A stretch of 64,000 nucleotides of DNA from NCBI GenBank assembly GCA_964058845.1, contig CAXKVR010000068.1, positions 1 through 64,000 of the forward strand. The letters run 5' to 3'. The notes below the pieces were generated by a model that saw nothing but the letters and a program-made list of their open reading frames with translations, made no database searches and was not told the DNA's origin. Of this stretch, positions 44,571-55,849 are shown piece by piece. The position numbers and the translations under genes are program-made. Source of the DNA: Carex sylvatica. Lineage: Eukaryota > Streptophyta > Magnoliopsida > Poales > Cyperaceae. Numbering within the stretch: the stretch's first letter is position 1; each line of letters opens with the position of its first letter.

Positions 44571-46853
44571 CTATCTCAGAAATTGACCAATTACAAACCC
44601 AATAATAAAGAAGATAAAGAACAATAACCCTAGTACGATCCACCAGACCCGAGCAGACCCATGATTTGTTGATGACTGTTGAGGCCCGTTTTCCTTTGGT
44701 ATGGACTTGCTGTTACAAGGTGGCAACGGTAACCCACAGAGGCCTGGATTATTCTCAAATGCATATTCTGGAAATGTAACCAAAGAACCCTGTTCTGGTA
44801 TGGGTCCGCTTAACCGGTTGTTCGATAAATTCAAATCTGACAAGGACAAGGCCGAAAAGGAAGAGGGTATGCTGCCTTCTAACATATTATGTGATACATC
44901 GAGTGATATTAATCTAGTCATGCCTCCCAATTCTTGTGGCAACGGTCCCGTTAAGTGATTGTGCTCGAGGAACAAGGCGGTCAAAAATGACATTGTAGAA
45001 ATCTCATTTGGAATGTGGCCACTAAGTTGATTGTATGACAAATCAAGAAAAATCATTGATATGAAATTAATGAGGTTTTGGTTAGTTATGGAAACAAAAG
45101 CCCTTTCACCTGGCATTGAATTACAATAACGTACAATCGGCACACGCATTAGGTCATTATACCGGATCCCATCAAACTCCAGATAAATATTCATACGGTG
45201 GCATAACTTATTATGAATTATCTCGCTGAAATATAGCCGATCATCCACTATAAGGTTCGCCTTAAATTTACCAGATTGTTTTGCCAAAGTAGGTGGAATA
45301 GACCCATTTAGTTTGTTGTTACTCAAATCTAAATATATCAGACCCTTGCAATCACCAAGCCTTGGTGGTATCGACCCAGTGAATGAATTGTTTTGAAGTA
45401 TTAAAATCACAATATTTTCAAGCTTATTGATCCAAATAGGTATTGATCCGGTAAGTCGGTTGCTTGCTAGAGATATCCAGTTGAGGCTAGTGCAATTTGC
45501 TAACCTATCTGGTATTGTGCCACTTAGGTTGTTGTAGTCCAAGATTAGATTTCTAAGTGACTTAAGGGATGAGAGTTCAGAGGGTATCTCACCATTCAAG
45601 TTATTTTGCCACATTATAAGATCTTGTAAGTTGAAGAGGGACCCTAGAGAACTGGGAATGGATCCAGAAAGCAAGTTCAAGCTCAGATCAAGTGAGATCA
45701 AGTTAGTACAGTTGCTTAGGGAATGAGGTATGGACCCGGTAAAATAGTTATCCTGTAAGTGTAACACTTTTAATCTAGAGATATTACTGGTGCACAAAGG
45801 TCGTGGTATCAAGCCTGAGAACTTATTCGCACTAAGATCCAATAACTCAAGTCTTGTATGCTTTGAAATAGACTTGGGTAAACTACCATTGAAGTTATTA
45901 AATGCCAACTCTAGAACCTGGAGTCTGGGCATCGCAACCATGGACAAGTTCGGGAATGCACCAAAAAAATTATTCTTGGAGAGGCCCAGAGTGATGAGAT
46001 TTGTGCATCCTTCTATGTTAGACGGGGCAATACCAGTAAAATGGTTTGATGAGAGGTTGAGATAGGTCAAATTTAAACAACTTGAGAACGTACCAGCCGG
46101 TATGGTACTAGTGAGTTGATTGGAAGATATGTCAAGATATTGCAAAGAGTTGCAATTGGTAATTTGTGGCATGGTTCCTTTAACAGTGTTATTGGAGAGG
46201 TCTAGATGTTTGAGTAACCTGAGTTTAGAGAATAACCAATGGATATCTTCGTTGATTGTTATCATGTTATTGGAGAGATCAAGCATCCTTAGTTGGGAGA
46301 GAACTATAGAGGAATGATTGAAGGCTTGGCCAATGTAATTATTGGAGAGGTTGAGTGACTGAAGAGAATGACAGGAGGCTGCCAGGGAAGCTGTATCATA
46401 GACAGACCCATGAAGGTTGTTACTAGATAGGTCCAGTTCTTTGAGTCGCATGGTGCAGTTTGCAAGGGCTGAGATGGATCCATTGAGATTGGTAGAATGG
46501 AGAGAGAGCGCTTCTAGGTTTTCAAGAGAAAGGATGTGAGTTGAGACTGAATTGAAGTTTGCTTCGAGTGGCAGACCTCGAATGGTCAGAGAGGACACGT
46601 GGTTTCCTTTACATGTAACGCCTTGAAATTCACACACACCATGGATCTGGCTCCAGTTGGATAACAAATTAGGATTTGGAAGAGAATTCTTGAAGGAAAT
46701 TAGATGATCAACATCTCTGGAGATGGTAGATGCCATGCAGAAGAAGAGAAGGTTCAAAAGGAAGCACAATGTAAGTGTAACCATTGTACGCTGCACTCCT
46801 TTTGTCATCTCTCCTATTCTCGTTGTGGTTTTTCTCTTATGTTTCATATCCAT
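44571..46853 (-). CDS. BRI1-like LRR receptor protein lacking a kinase
   Basis: An intact single-exon frame of 760 residues. A hydrophobic signal segment lies at about 24-41, the N-terminal cap cysteine pair at C74/C81 (CEFQGVTC), and tandem plant LRRs (LxxLxLxxNxLxGxIP) at about 110-520. A non-LRR island follows at about 523-597 (QSGKFKANLIVDDRLYF, CHRMNIYLEFDGIR), then four or so LRRs to 690, the C-cap pair C706/C713 and a membrane span at about 737-756. It ends GQFLR. The island (SGK.AN.I...Y then LEF.GIR), LISFKNSLP and the pre-membrane NNPGLCGLPLP match the brassinosteroid receptor BRI1 and its relatives, whose island binds the steroid. Unlike BRI1 there is no juxtamembrane region or kinase, and none is found downstream. 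It would sit in the plasma membrane as a receptor-like protein. The start could be Met1, 16 or 24. Ligand and role are unknown. Confidence 0.9.
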   Translation of the reverse strand: MDMKHKRKTTTRIGEMTKGVQRTMVTLTLCFLLNLLFFCMASTISRDVDHLISFKNSLPNPNLLSNWSQIHGVCEFQGVTCKGNHVSSLTIRGLPLEANFNSVSTHILSLENLEALSLHSTNLNGSISALANCTMRLKELDLSSNNLHGSVYDTASLAASCHSLQSLNLSNNYIGQAFNHSSIVLSQLRMLDLSNNMITINEDIHWLFSKLRLLKHLDLSNNTVKGTMPQITNCNSLQYLDISSNQLTSTIPAGTFSSCLNLTYLNLSSNHFTGIAPSNIEGCTNLITLGLSKNNFFGAFPNLSMVAMPRLQVLELAFNNFNGSLPKSISKHTRLELLDLSANKFSGLIPRPLCTSNISRLKVLHLQDNYFTGSIPHSLSNCTNLISLDLSLNLLSGSIPSSLGSLFNLQDLIMWQNNLNGEIPSELSSLKSLRNLILDYNNLSGTIPDRLANCTSLNWISLASNRLTGSIPIWINKLENIVILILQNNSFTGSIPPRLGDCKGLIYLDLSNNKLNGSIPPTLAKQSGKFKANLIVDDRLYFSEIIHNKLCHRMNIYLEFDGIRYNDLMRVPIVRYCNSMPGERAFVSITNQNLINFISMIFLDLSYNQLSGHIPNEISTMSFLTALFLEHNHLTGPLPQELGGMTRLISLDVSHNMLEGSIPSSFSALSLSDLNLSNNRLSGPIPEQGSLVTFPEYAFENNPGLCGLPLPPCNSKSIPKENGPQQSSTNHGSARVWWIVLGLLFFIFFIIGFVIGQFLR

Positions 46854-47734
46854 TGCAAAGCTTCATTTAAATAAAGAGGGGGACGCTTTTGGCAGTCAAC
46901 CTTTCAAAAAGCGAGAGAGAAAGTCATTTGGCAATCTCTTCCATATAAGTTTTCATGAGAGAGAGAGCGCTATTGTACGTTTTTCCTCTCCTTAGTTTTT
47001 CCTCTTAACTTCTTTTTTTTTTTGGTAGTATTCTCAGTTGCACGACTTCTATGTCGTGCTGCATGTGAATGGGAAGAAAAATGAGTTACAGATGGCGTTG
47101 TTAAATTTCTCCATTGATGCAGCGTTAACGGTCCAAACTCGTTAATATATAGACTGTAAAACATGAAATATCTGATTGTTGGTCAAAGAATGAAAGCAAG
47201 ATTATTGCGGTCATAAAAATATCGAGAGTATTTTACCCGATAAAAATTAATGGTGATTATTTAGTCAATAGTCTGTGTGAAGTTGGACCCAACAATATCA
47301 CATCTTGTCCTTTTGAAAGCTTTTGCCGTAACTGTGGGGTGCAAATTTTAACGAATTCACATCCCCTCAGGTTATGCCGACTGAGTACAATTGAATCGGA
47401 CGGTCTGAAATTGAAATTGGAATTTTTAACTTGGCACAAATCTGAAAGCACAAATAATACTGCCCCCTAATGCCATTCTGAGGACACACCGGCTGAAATT
47501 AAATCTGGACCGTCCATTCAGGGATGAAGCTAGACCTTTAGACTATGGAAGTCAAATGTGAATAGAGGTCAATCATCTAAAATTTGACTTCCATAGTAAT
47601 TCAAATATATGTAATTCACACACGTCAAAAAATTATTACAAAATTAATTTGACTCTCCTTTCTTTTATTTTGTATCTCTAATATTTATTAACAAGACGTA
47701 GTGGTTGGAAATAGAGAGGTAGCATAGTTACGGG
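46854..47734 (-). promoter_or_regulatory. Upstream region of the BRI1-like gene
   Basis: CT-rich leader sequence on the minus strand (about 46895-47035), including GAGAG tracts. TATATATTAACGAG read on the minus strand near 47145 could be a TATA element. Nothing else recognised up to the hAT element. Confidence 0.35.
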
Positions 47735-48620
47735 TAGGGCTGGCAAAAAAATTCGAGGTTCGAAATTCGATTCGGGTTTGATTCAGGTTTGATTTGAGTT
47801 TAATTCGATTCGAAATGGGTTTGAATTGAAACGAACCAAACCAGGTTCGGTTCGGAATTAATTCAAATCAAACTCAAACCTAGCTTGGTTCGATCGAAAT
47901 AGGTTCGTGATTTTTTTGTGGTTCGAATCTCATAATAACATCGGTCGTTTATTTACCTAATGAAATTAAAATCCAAGATAGAGAATTATAATTTAACTTA
48001 GCCGACGCTCCATCGCTCTCAAATCTTAATAACCTAGTTCTCTTTCTGCCCCTCCCTAACTCACTCTCCCTCTCGCTCCAAAATCTAGCCGATGCTCTCG
48101 GCGACTGGTTGTCTCTCCTCTCTCCAGCCTAGATGGCTGTCTCTCCTCTCTCTTCGGCCGTATCTCCTCCTCCTTCTCTACCTTTCGGATTCTCACTTCA
48201 TTAGATGGTCTGATCAAGAGTTTGATCGAGTGAGCACTCGAGATACGATTACTTGTTTTACTATATATTTCAGTTCTTGTACTTAATCCTCTTTTTACGA
48301 TTATTTGTTGTGATGTATTTTTTCATGAATAATTTTTCAACTTAAAAACACTCATTTATACTGGTAAAAGGAAGCCATGTGAATTTTGTCCCGCGAGAAA
48401 AAAATTAATGTATAAACTACCAGTATAACTAGGGCTGCTAAAAAATAATTTGATTCGTAATTCGATTCGGGTTCGATTCGAAAAATGTGTAGTTCGCAAT
48501 TAATTTGGTTCGAAATAGGTTCGATTCGAAACAAATCAAACCAGGTTCGGTTCGAAATTAATTCAAACCAAACTCAAACCTAAGATAAGTTCGATTCAGT
48601 TCGATTCGTTGCCACCCCTA
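47735..48620. mobile_element. hAT element, 886 bp, with perfect 8-bp target duplication
   Basis: Termini TAGGGCTGGCAA and TTGCCACCCCTA are flanked by GTTACGGG at 47727-47734 and 48621-48628. Both ends are packed with GGTTCGATTCG/CGAATCGAACC-type subterminal repeats, a hAT hallmark. A second internal terminus-like TAGGGCTGCTAAAAAATA at 48434 suggests a nested or duplicated end. The centre (48000-48290) has CT-rich sequence with a short open frame of no known family. No transposase. Confidence 0.85.
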
Positions 48621-48628
48621 GTTACGGG

Positions 48629-49660
48629 TGTTATTAACGTAAAGAATGATTCTAATCCTTATTTTTCTTAAATAAATCAAACGCGCGTTAGAAAAAAAAA
48701 AGTGGAAATCATTTAATATCAACATAAAAGGTGTTAAAGTTTGAGTAAAATGGTCTAACACCATTAACTAGATCTTTACGAATTTTGTATTTGAAATCGA
48801 GTAATTCAAGTTTTTCGATCTAATGTTAATATATAGAATTGTCGACTAATTGATATCTATCCATATATCTAGTAAATAAAAACACATAAAATTATAAAAT
48901 TATTTTATTTGAATAAAAAAATAATACCGTAAATTTATTATTGCAATTATACTTTTGGTAATGTAATTTTGTATTTGCAAAACTACACTCAACATATTTA
49001 ATTAAATTTGTCTATACAAATTTAATAAAAGTAAAGCTTCCGTACACAATAAAAAAAGATTTTTTAAAAACTGATGTCAAAATAAAAAGATAAAATATTT
49101 TGAATTACAATAAAGTTGAAACTTGAGAATTTAAAATAAATATGGAAGAATGTTGAAAAGCTTTTTGAATATCAACGAGCAATCTACTTATTAATTAGTT
49201 TCATGATTTATTTTCTATATTTTAATTCACCGATTAGTATCTGCCTTTAATCACTGGTTTTGAACCTTATTTATTTTCGTATCTGAAAGAGGATAGTATG
49301 GTCCAAATTTCTTTTTAAATTAAGTCTGGTTTGTCCATTTCAATTGTGTTGAGTCAGATATCTGTCTCTAACACAATTGAAATCATACATGTGACATTAT
49401 AAATTTTGACCGGAGAAATATGTAATTTTGATGTTTCCTTAATTTATATATAATTATGCCTGTTTTAATCAAATAGCTCATGAATCTCTTTTAGTTTAAA
49501 AAAATGTGATATTTTTTTATGGGCACATAGAAAAAATAATATAGATCACATCTAACGGTATTATTTTGATGTTTAAGTTTTAAACTTTGAGTTATTTAAG
49601 TTTTTAAAAATGGAGACATAATAGAGGCACAAAAAATAGAGATATTTGAACCCTCCTCAT

Positions 49661-49692
<32 letters not shown>

Positions 49693-50270
49693 AGCTTATT
49701 ATATACACACATCAAAAGTTGCTCATAGTTTAGTAAAATTTGTGACCTACGAATACACAGGCAACATTAATTAAATGCAGAACATGTTTGAGAAAAACAA
49801 ACTCTTGAATGAAATCCACGATGAAAAGTAAATTTAAATTTTGTAATTTTTATATGCAGTTACTAAGAAATTAATTTTTTTAAATGATTTTGGGTTTTAG
49901 TTAATTTTGTGTAAATAAATTTTTTTTATTTTAATTCGGGCTGTGGGGAGTACCCTCAAAAATATTTTTTAATCTGTTCCCCAACTTTTCATGTCAAATA
50001 AAAGCCAACGGAGGGATCAAAATAATAAGTATTTTTGTTCATTAATTAAACCAAAATCTGTACGACGAATGGAGGATAGGATCGGTCATAATTGTAGGAA
50101 CCCCGTCTAAAACTATATGGGAGCTCACTCTATCCTGAGAGGCTTTGTCCGATATCACTATCAGGATGCCTATTTACGTCAGAAAAAAAATATCAAAATA
50201 TATAATCAATAATAATTTAAAATATAAATTATCTAAATAAGACTTACATCAATATGAAGTCAAAGCAATA
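48629..50270. other. AT-rich intergenic stretch with an (AT)n tract
   Basis: No gene seen. An (AT)n microsatellite lies at 49661-49686. TCAATTGTGTTGAG...CTCTAACACAATTGAAAT near 49337-49382 is a small inverted repeat. Confidence 0.5.
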
Positions 50271-50279
50271 ATAAAAGAT

Positions 50280-50640
50280 GCAACAGAACTAATAACTGGT
50301 ACTGGTGTATTTTGAAAACAAATTTTATTTCTGATCAACCAGACAATTCATAAAGTAACTGCTCTAATTAACTCAACCAACAATGAATCTTTTAAAGGTA
50401 TTCAATAATCAAAATTTCATAGATCAAACACTTGTGTCTAATTAAAAATAAAATTGTTATGGTTACCAATTCAAGTCTACAAAGTAGAAATAAATGAACA
50501 AGTAACAAATATATAGGTGACGTACAGTCTCAGAGACATCACAAAATGGACAATCTATATTATCTTGCCAATTTCTAATACGTAAATTGCATTTAGTTAG
50601 AATTTTATTCTGTCTAAGTAACTAAATGAAAAAAAATTAT
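50280..50640 (-). pseudogene. LINE/zf-RVT domain fragment
   Basis: Read on the minus strand, about 50601-50519 encodes LTKCNLRIRNWQDNIDCPFC, followed by DVSETVRHLY. This is the pattern of the zf-RVT (reverse-transcriptase zinc-binding) domain of plant non-LTR elements: LTKDNL..R.W..C..C...E...HL. Stops interrupt both sides. Short, old fragment. Confidence 0.55.
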
Positions 50641-50813
50641 CTTAAAAGGAATCTTAATCTTTCAAGTAACTAAACAAAAAAATTTATTTTATAATGAATC
50701 TTAATCTTCAATAAAGTGTTGAAAATATGATACAAGAAGTAACAAATAAAGTGTGGCTAGTGGCTACTTCAGATCATGCCAGCACGCGTATTATTGTTCT
50801 CTCTTAATCAATT

Positions 50814-51047
50814 ATGCTTGTCTACCTCAGCAAATTCTGTCGCTTATTAATTGGTTTTGGCGCTGACACACGGGGCCCATGCCAGCACGTCTTCTCTGTC
50901 CTGGCGTTCTTGTTGTTTGTTATTGTTTTTGCATCCGTCATAAACACTTATTTTTCCGCTACACCATATGATGCAAAGTTGTTATCACGGAAAGATATAG
51001 AGAGACATATAAAGCAAAAAAGAGAGAAATTTTGGGAGCAGCGATGA
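50814..51047 (+). CDS. Small ORF with one predicted membrane span, unknown
   Basis: 77 codons. Residues about 27-45 (VFSVLAFLLFVIVFASVIN) are strongly hydrophobic, and the C-terminus is basic and charged (RKDIERHIKQKREKFWEQR). It has local GC content above its flanks and a stop followed by AT-rich DNA. I recognise no family. It may be a real small membrane protein, the last exon of a lost gene or chance; nothing in the context decides. Confidence 0.3.
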   Translation: MLVYLSKFCRLLIGFGADTRGPCQHVFSVLAFLLFVIVFASVINTYFSATPYDAKLLSRKDIERHIKQKREKFWEQR

Positions 51048-51224
51048 AATATTTTACTAACACGCTCTAATTTACCGCACATGGTGATGTGAATGACTAA
51101 AATGATGAAGAACATGATGATAATCGATTGATCATGCTTATTTAATTTTTTTGAGATTTTAAATTAGATCATAGAAAAAAATATCACAAAATAAATAAAT
51201 TAAATATAGAAATAATGTTGGACA

Positions 51225-51650
51225 TACTCGCCACGAGAGTGGAAAAAATGTGTCGTGCAGTGACTAATACACAGTGACTTTGGTCTCGTGTCGTGTCGTT
51301 ACCAAATATCAATGATGGTTCCGGCACGCATCACGCCATGTGAGTCATGCCGTGTCCAAATGTGACTCGCGTGACCATTTAATCTTAGTTTATTTAAGAT
51401 TCAATATTTAATTAATATCTAATGGTTCTAATTACATGTGACTCGCGTGACTACGTGCCGTGCTGTGACTATATTTTTTACGTGACGTGTTGTACCATAC
51501 CAAACTTTCAAAAGATGGTTACAGCACGCGAATGATCACAGTACGGGACACGCGAGTCACGACACGTAACTGACACACGTATCGTGACGTTCCGTGACAG
51601 AGCTTGCTCCGCCGTGTCATTTTTCCCAATCTACCCGCCACATGGGGTAC
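51225..51650. mobile_element. Second ACGTGAC/ACTCGCGTGAC repeat block
   Basis: Subterminal-like repeats GTGACTCGCGTGAC, CGTGCCGTG, ACGTGACGTG and CACGCGAGTCACGACACG flank a short AT-rich centre (51370-51430). Same texture as 39200-39855, so probably the same or a sister family. Ends not resolved. Confidence 0.5.
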
Positions 51651-52246
51651 CGTGAATTACCTGTTATGCACCATGACAAAATAAGTAACAACGTGATTAA
51701 TTTACTTTGCTAATTGAGTGTTAATTAATAATTTACTTCACTAATTGAAATACAAAAAAATTGATTGCTAGTGTCCAGTTAAGTTCGCAAGGTGATATAC
51801 CGCTCTGACATATACTGGTCCAACTTGAGTACCATATTAACTAGAAATGTGAGTAATGCGGATTAAGAAGCCAATAATTATTTTCATGATAGCATAAATT
51901 TGTTTTACACAATTTCGCTCCTGTCTTTGCATGTCATATATAATTAACTCACGAGCAAACAATAAGGATTAAAAGTTTGTAAGACAAAATACAATACGTG
52001 CAATTGTCAGAGATGAAGACACTCAATTAGCAACGTGTGATGGCCTTCGATTTTGATGGGAGATTGCAATACAAACCATTATTACGAGATTTCACAAACA
52101 ACGAATTAACAAGTTTAACTTGAAGATAAAAATTAAAAAAATTAAAAAAATCAGTAAGAAACATCAAACCAAACCTGTCAAGTGTTAAGAGGGATATATA
52201 TATATGTTCGATAAATTAACATAATAATAAATGACTAACTTGTGAT
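51651..52246. other. AT-rich stretch, nothing recognised
   Basis: No gene. The last part (about 52170-52246) is probably the original 3' flank of the F-box paralogue C whose final codons are cut by the next element; AAACCTGTCAAGTGTTAAGA resembles the flank of paralogue A near 18040. Confidence 0.4.
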
Positions 52247-53152
52247 GATAATATTCCCGAAATATTTATAAATACCCAAAAAAAATATAAAATTACGGAA
52301 TCTACCCACTGTTTGAATGAAATTCGAAAAATGCCCAATCCGGTTATCCAATAACCGGATTTGAGACAAATTTCCGGTTAACGGTGCACCGGATTTTTTT
52401 TTTTTTACAGAAAATTTTTTTTAAACAGAATTTTTTTTATTAAAATATTAGAAATGTTGAATATATTTCTTTGAAAATAGATGGAATACAATATAATTTG
52501 ATTTATTAGAAAGACTGCAATAAATAACCCGGATCAACATTTTTCAACCCGAATTTTTCGCTGCCGTAAGAAAAATTAATATATTTTTAATGGTTGTTAT
52601 TCAAAAAGAATTCTCAAAATAGATACAACTTTTAATAAATTAAATGTACTAGAAAGATCACAATATTTTCTGAATTACCTCGAAGTGACTTTTTAATCGG
52701 AATCAATAACTCAGAATCTAAGCATTTTTATTTTTTTCCCAATAACACATAAAAAAAATATATTAATTTTTCTTACGGCCGCGAAAAATCCGGCATGAAA
52801 AATATTGATCAGGGTTATTTGTTGCAGTCTTTCTAATAAATCAAATTATATTGTATTCCATCTATTTTCAAAGAAATATATTCAACATTTCTAATATTTG
52901 AATAAATAAAAAATTCTGTTTAAAAAAAATTTCTGTAAAAAAAAAAAAAAAATCCGGTGCACCATTAACCGGAAATGTATTTTTTTTCAAAAAAAAAAAA
53001 AAAATCCGGTGAATGGTTAACTGGAAATTTGTCTCAAATCCGGTTATTGGATAACCGGATTGGGCATTTTTCGAATTTCATTCAAATAGTGGGTAGTTTC
53101 CGTAATTTTATATTTTTTTTGGGTATTTATAAAAATTTCGGATAATATTCCC
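52247..53152. mobile_element. Mutator-like foldback element in the end of F-box paralogue C
   Basis: GATAATATTCCC is present at 52247-52258 and 53141-53152, an 11-12 bp target duplication of Mutator type. Terminal arms run CGAAATATTTATAAATACCC... and ...GGGTATTTATAAAAATTTCG and pair over about 400 bp each, including CCAATCCGGTTATCC/GGATAACCGGATTGG. The inner arms (TTTGAAAATAGATGGAATAC, AATAACCCGGATCAACA) are those of the compound element at 22.9-24.7 kb. No transposase. Confidence 0.85.
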
Positions 53153-54030
53153 TATTTTCTTAACATATTTATCAACAGTCTTGATCAGCATATTAGCCCA
53201 TTCAGAATTATTCCCACATTTTATTGCAACTGTGTCAAGATACTCATGCTGGAATGAAACATCTCCCAATACCTCTTGACTGGACTCTAATTGTGCATCA
53301 CCTGGGTTCTGTAATAAGAAAAATAAGAAGTTGATTAATTATATATTTCATCATGATAGTCAAAGAGCAGTCGTTAGCATCATCAACTCAAAATACTAGA
53401 GGACTTGACTGATTGGTTAGTAGAGTCTATGCAGACTGGCATATTACTTCAGTCTAAGATACCAGAACCATAGTCTAAGATACCAGAACCATGTAGATAT
53501 ACACCAGTCAGCCCTAAAAATTTCAGAGAAGGTAAGTAAATCGACACTGGATCCATCACAAGATATTGTAGGCTTGCACAAGAGATTGGATTAATCAATG
53601 CAAAAATGGAAAGTCTGTAAAAGTCGATGTGGATCATCCGCGGCATTAAAAGCAACACACAATCAAGCCATCCCATATAGACAAGAGCTTGACATCTCTG
53701 GCTTCTACATGAGTAACGAACTATATCCAAGTTTGTTGATTTCCGATTGTCCAAAACACCATCTACAAACCGCTCAAACCTAACCACAGATATTCTCCCA
53801 TAGTCACCAAGGGCATCACTTTGATCATCCATGAAGAATTCACATAAATTAAAGTCCAGAACTGGCACGGTAGCCCACATCATTCTCCATCTTTTCGACA
53901 AAACACACGTGTGAACAGCCTCTTTTGTGCTCAGAAACGAGAGTATATGGGTCAAAACCTCATCAGGCAAGCTACTGATCCGGCCATGTGCTACATTCTC
54001 TTTGCCACCATGATTCTTGGTCGTCTTCAT
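53141..54030 (-). pseudogene. F-box/FBD gene with internal deletion (paralogue C)
   Basis: The start at 54030 (MKTTKNHGGKEN) follows the conserved leader acceptor TTGTAATGCAG. The F-box is intact (RISSLPDEVLTHILSFLSTKEAVHTCVLSKRW) and the frame stays open for about 180 residues into the LRR part (LPSLKFLGLTGVYLHG). At about 53490 it jumps into what is intron 2 in the paralogues: the 3' part of exon 1, intron 1, exon 2 and part of intron 2 are missing. A 21-bp tandem copy (TCTAAGATACCAGAACCAT) lies just past the junction, giving an odd GSGILDYGSGILD tail and a stop at 53449. Exon 3 (from 53308: NPGDAQLESSQEVLGDV, HEYLDTV, YVKKIGNII) survives, but its last four codons lie beyond the Mutator-like insertion. 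A truncated F-box protein of 193 residues could still be made. Confidence 0.85.
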
Positions 54031-54720
54031 TTTTTGCCGTTCAATTAAGCATTCCCACAAACATCTGGCATGCAGAACTCCTGCATTACAATGCACTCAT
54101 AAATATGGATATAGTAGAAACGCATCTCATTTTTAAGGTGCCACGGCTCTATTTACAACTATGGATCTTGTATCACGTTGGGGTACTAGATGTAGTACTT
54201 AACATTTAAGCAATTGCCTTAACTGATTAGTACTAAAAAGTTCTATCCAAATCAGTAATCATGATTTGTATCAACATTCGTTAGCAACAAAAAGCGGACC
54301 ATTATCTAGAAAGTTACAAGAGATCAAGATAGATGAACCAACATTTTTCGAAGATTAAGTCAGCAAACAGTTCCTCTCCTCTGAAGCTTGAATCTTCTTC
54401 ATGAGGAGGTTAGGTTAAAACAAAAATTGAAGGGGTTTTAAAGTGAGAATGGGGAAATGAAAAAGGCACAGTAAAATATAATTTGAGGAACCTATATTGG
54501 TACGCTTTTACCTCACATTTCTCAACAACACCCTTGCAAAGACAAATTTACAAATGTCTACTCAACCTTTCAAGCCCTAATACTATGCAAATGACAGTCT
54601 GCAACTGTTATGATGCAAAACTACAACCCCCAAAAAAAACAAAACAATTTTATGATGCAAAACTGTTATGATGCAACTGTTATGATGCAAAACTACAATT
54701 GCATACTGGTTTGACACGTG
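54031..54720 (-). promoter_or_regulatory. 5' region and UTR intron of paralogue C, with short repeats
   Basis: Leader acceptor near 54084. The intron resembles the corresponding part upstream of paralogue B. A short tandem cluster of CTGTTATGATGCAAAACTAC units lies at 54603-54705. Confidence 0.4.
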
Positions 54721-54849
54721 GGCAGAAGAGCCACTGAGGGCGTGCAAAGATGGGCTTCCTAGGTCACTGTCGCACGGAATGTCACTAAGGGAGGCGTTCG
54801 TGTCACAGTCCCAGCGACCTCATACAATGTAACTGGCATCACTACTCTT

Positions 54850-55570
54850 TACAGGACAACAGGATCAATTGATCTGGCGATGGGGGGTGCAGGAGGTATA
54901 CACGGCAGCTTCGGTTTACAGAATTATGATTTCTGGGGTCTAACCAGATGGAATTTTATGGAGGTATGGCAATCCAGAGCACCATCAAAGGTTAAGCTTT
55001 TCACTTGTTGCTGCAGGAAAGAACATTAACACGCGATGTTCTGACAAGAAGGGGGGTACCTTGTCAGTTAGAATGCGAAATGTGCAAGGAGAGGGAACAA
55101 GAGACGGGACTGCACCTAATGTACACATGTACATATTCAGCTGAAGTATGGAGAGCAATTGAAGTGAAGAGGAGAGCAATTGAAGTGAAGAGGGGATTTA
55201 AACTGAGGCAAGGCTCATCTTCAATACAGGCGACATGGTCCTTAATTATCGTGGAATTAGTGAAAAGACAAGGGCTTCTAAGCAAAAAATAATGGGTGGT
55301 AAGAAGTATGGCGGTACTGTGGCGGTTATGGAGGCAACGAAATGAACAGATTTTCAGGGGAAAATCACTGCCAAGCAATATCCAGGCAGAGAGGGTGTGG
55401 GAAGAGGGCGAGATGTGGCTTAAATACTGTGGAGGGGCTAAGGGAATAGGCTGAATGAAAACTTAGTAAGGTGCTAGTTGTAATAGAAGTATTAGGAAGG
55501 ATGTAATCAAAATTTATCTAATGCAATTGCTGGTAGCTGCTACCAGTATTTCTCAAAAAAAAAAAAAATA
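54850..55570 (+). pseudogene. LINE 3' end with zf-RVT domain and poly(A)
   Basis: Encodes WQSRAPSKVKLFTCCC, then after a shift TRDVLTRRGVPCQLECEMCK and GLHLMYTCTYSAEVW, the zf-RVT C..C...H..H-type domain. LWRQRNEQIFRGK and a short 3'UTR ending in a 13-A tract at about 55556-55568 follow. A 21-bp tandem duplication (GAGAGCAATTGAAGTGAAGAG) disturbs the middle. 5'-truncated; no target duplication established. Confidence 0.75.
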
Positions 55571-55849
55571 TATAACATAAAAATGGTCAAGTATATATAT
55601 TTAACTTCTAAAACACTAAAATTGGAAGCCAGTTTTCATGAACACAAGTTGATAATCGCTTGAATGCAGATAGGAGAAAAATAATTTGTCAAAATCAATC
55701 CGCAGTTTGTCTTTTATATGAAGTAAACATCTGTTAATTTCATCCTTGTTCTCTTGCATATCTTAAATATTGATTTAATTTTGTTTCTAATTTTAAAACC
55801 TACCAGGACAACATGCTACAGCTTGGAAAATCCAGAAAAAAGCACGAAA

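Noticed and set aside
44701..46317. Plus-strand open frames over the receptor gene
   Set aside because: Antisense shadows of the LRR repeat codons.
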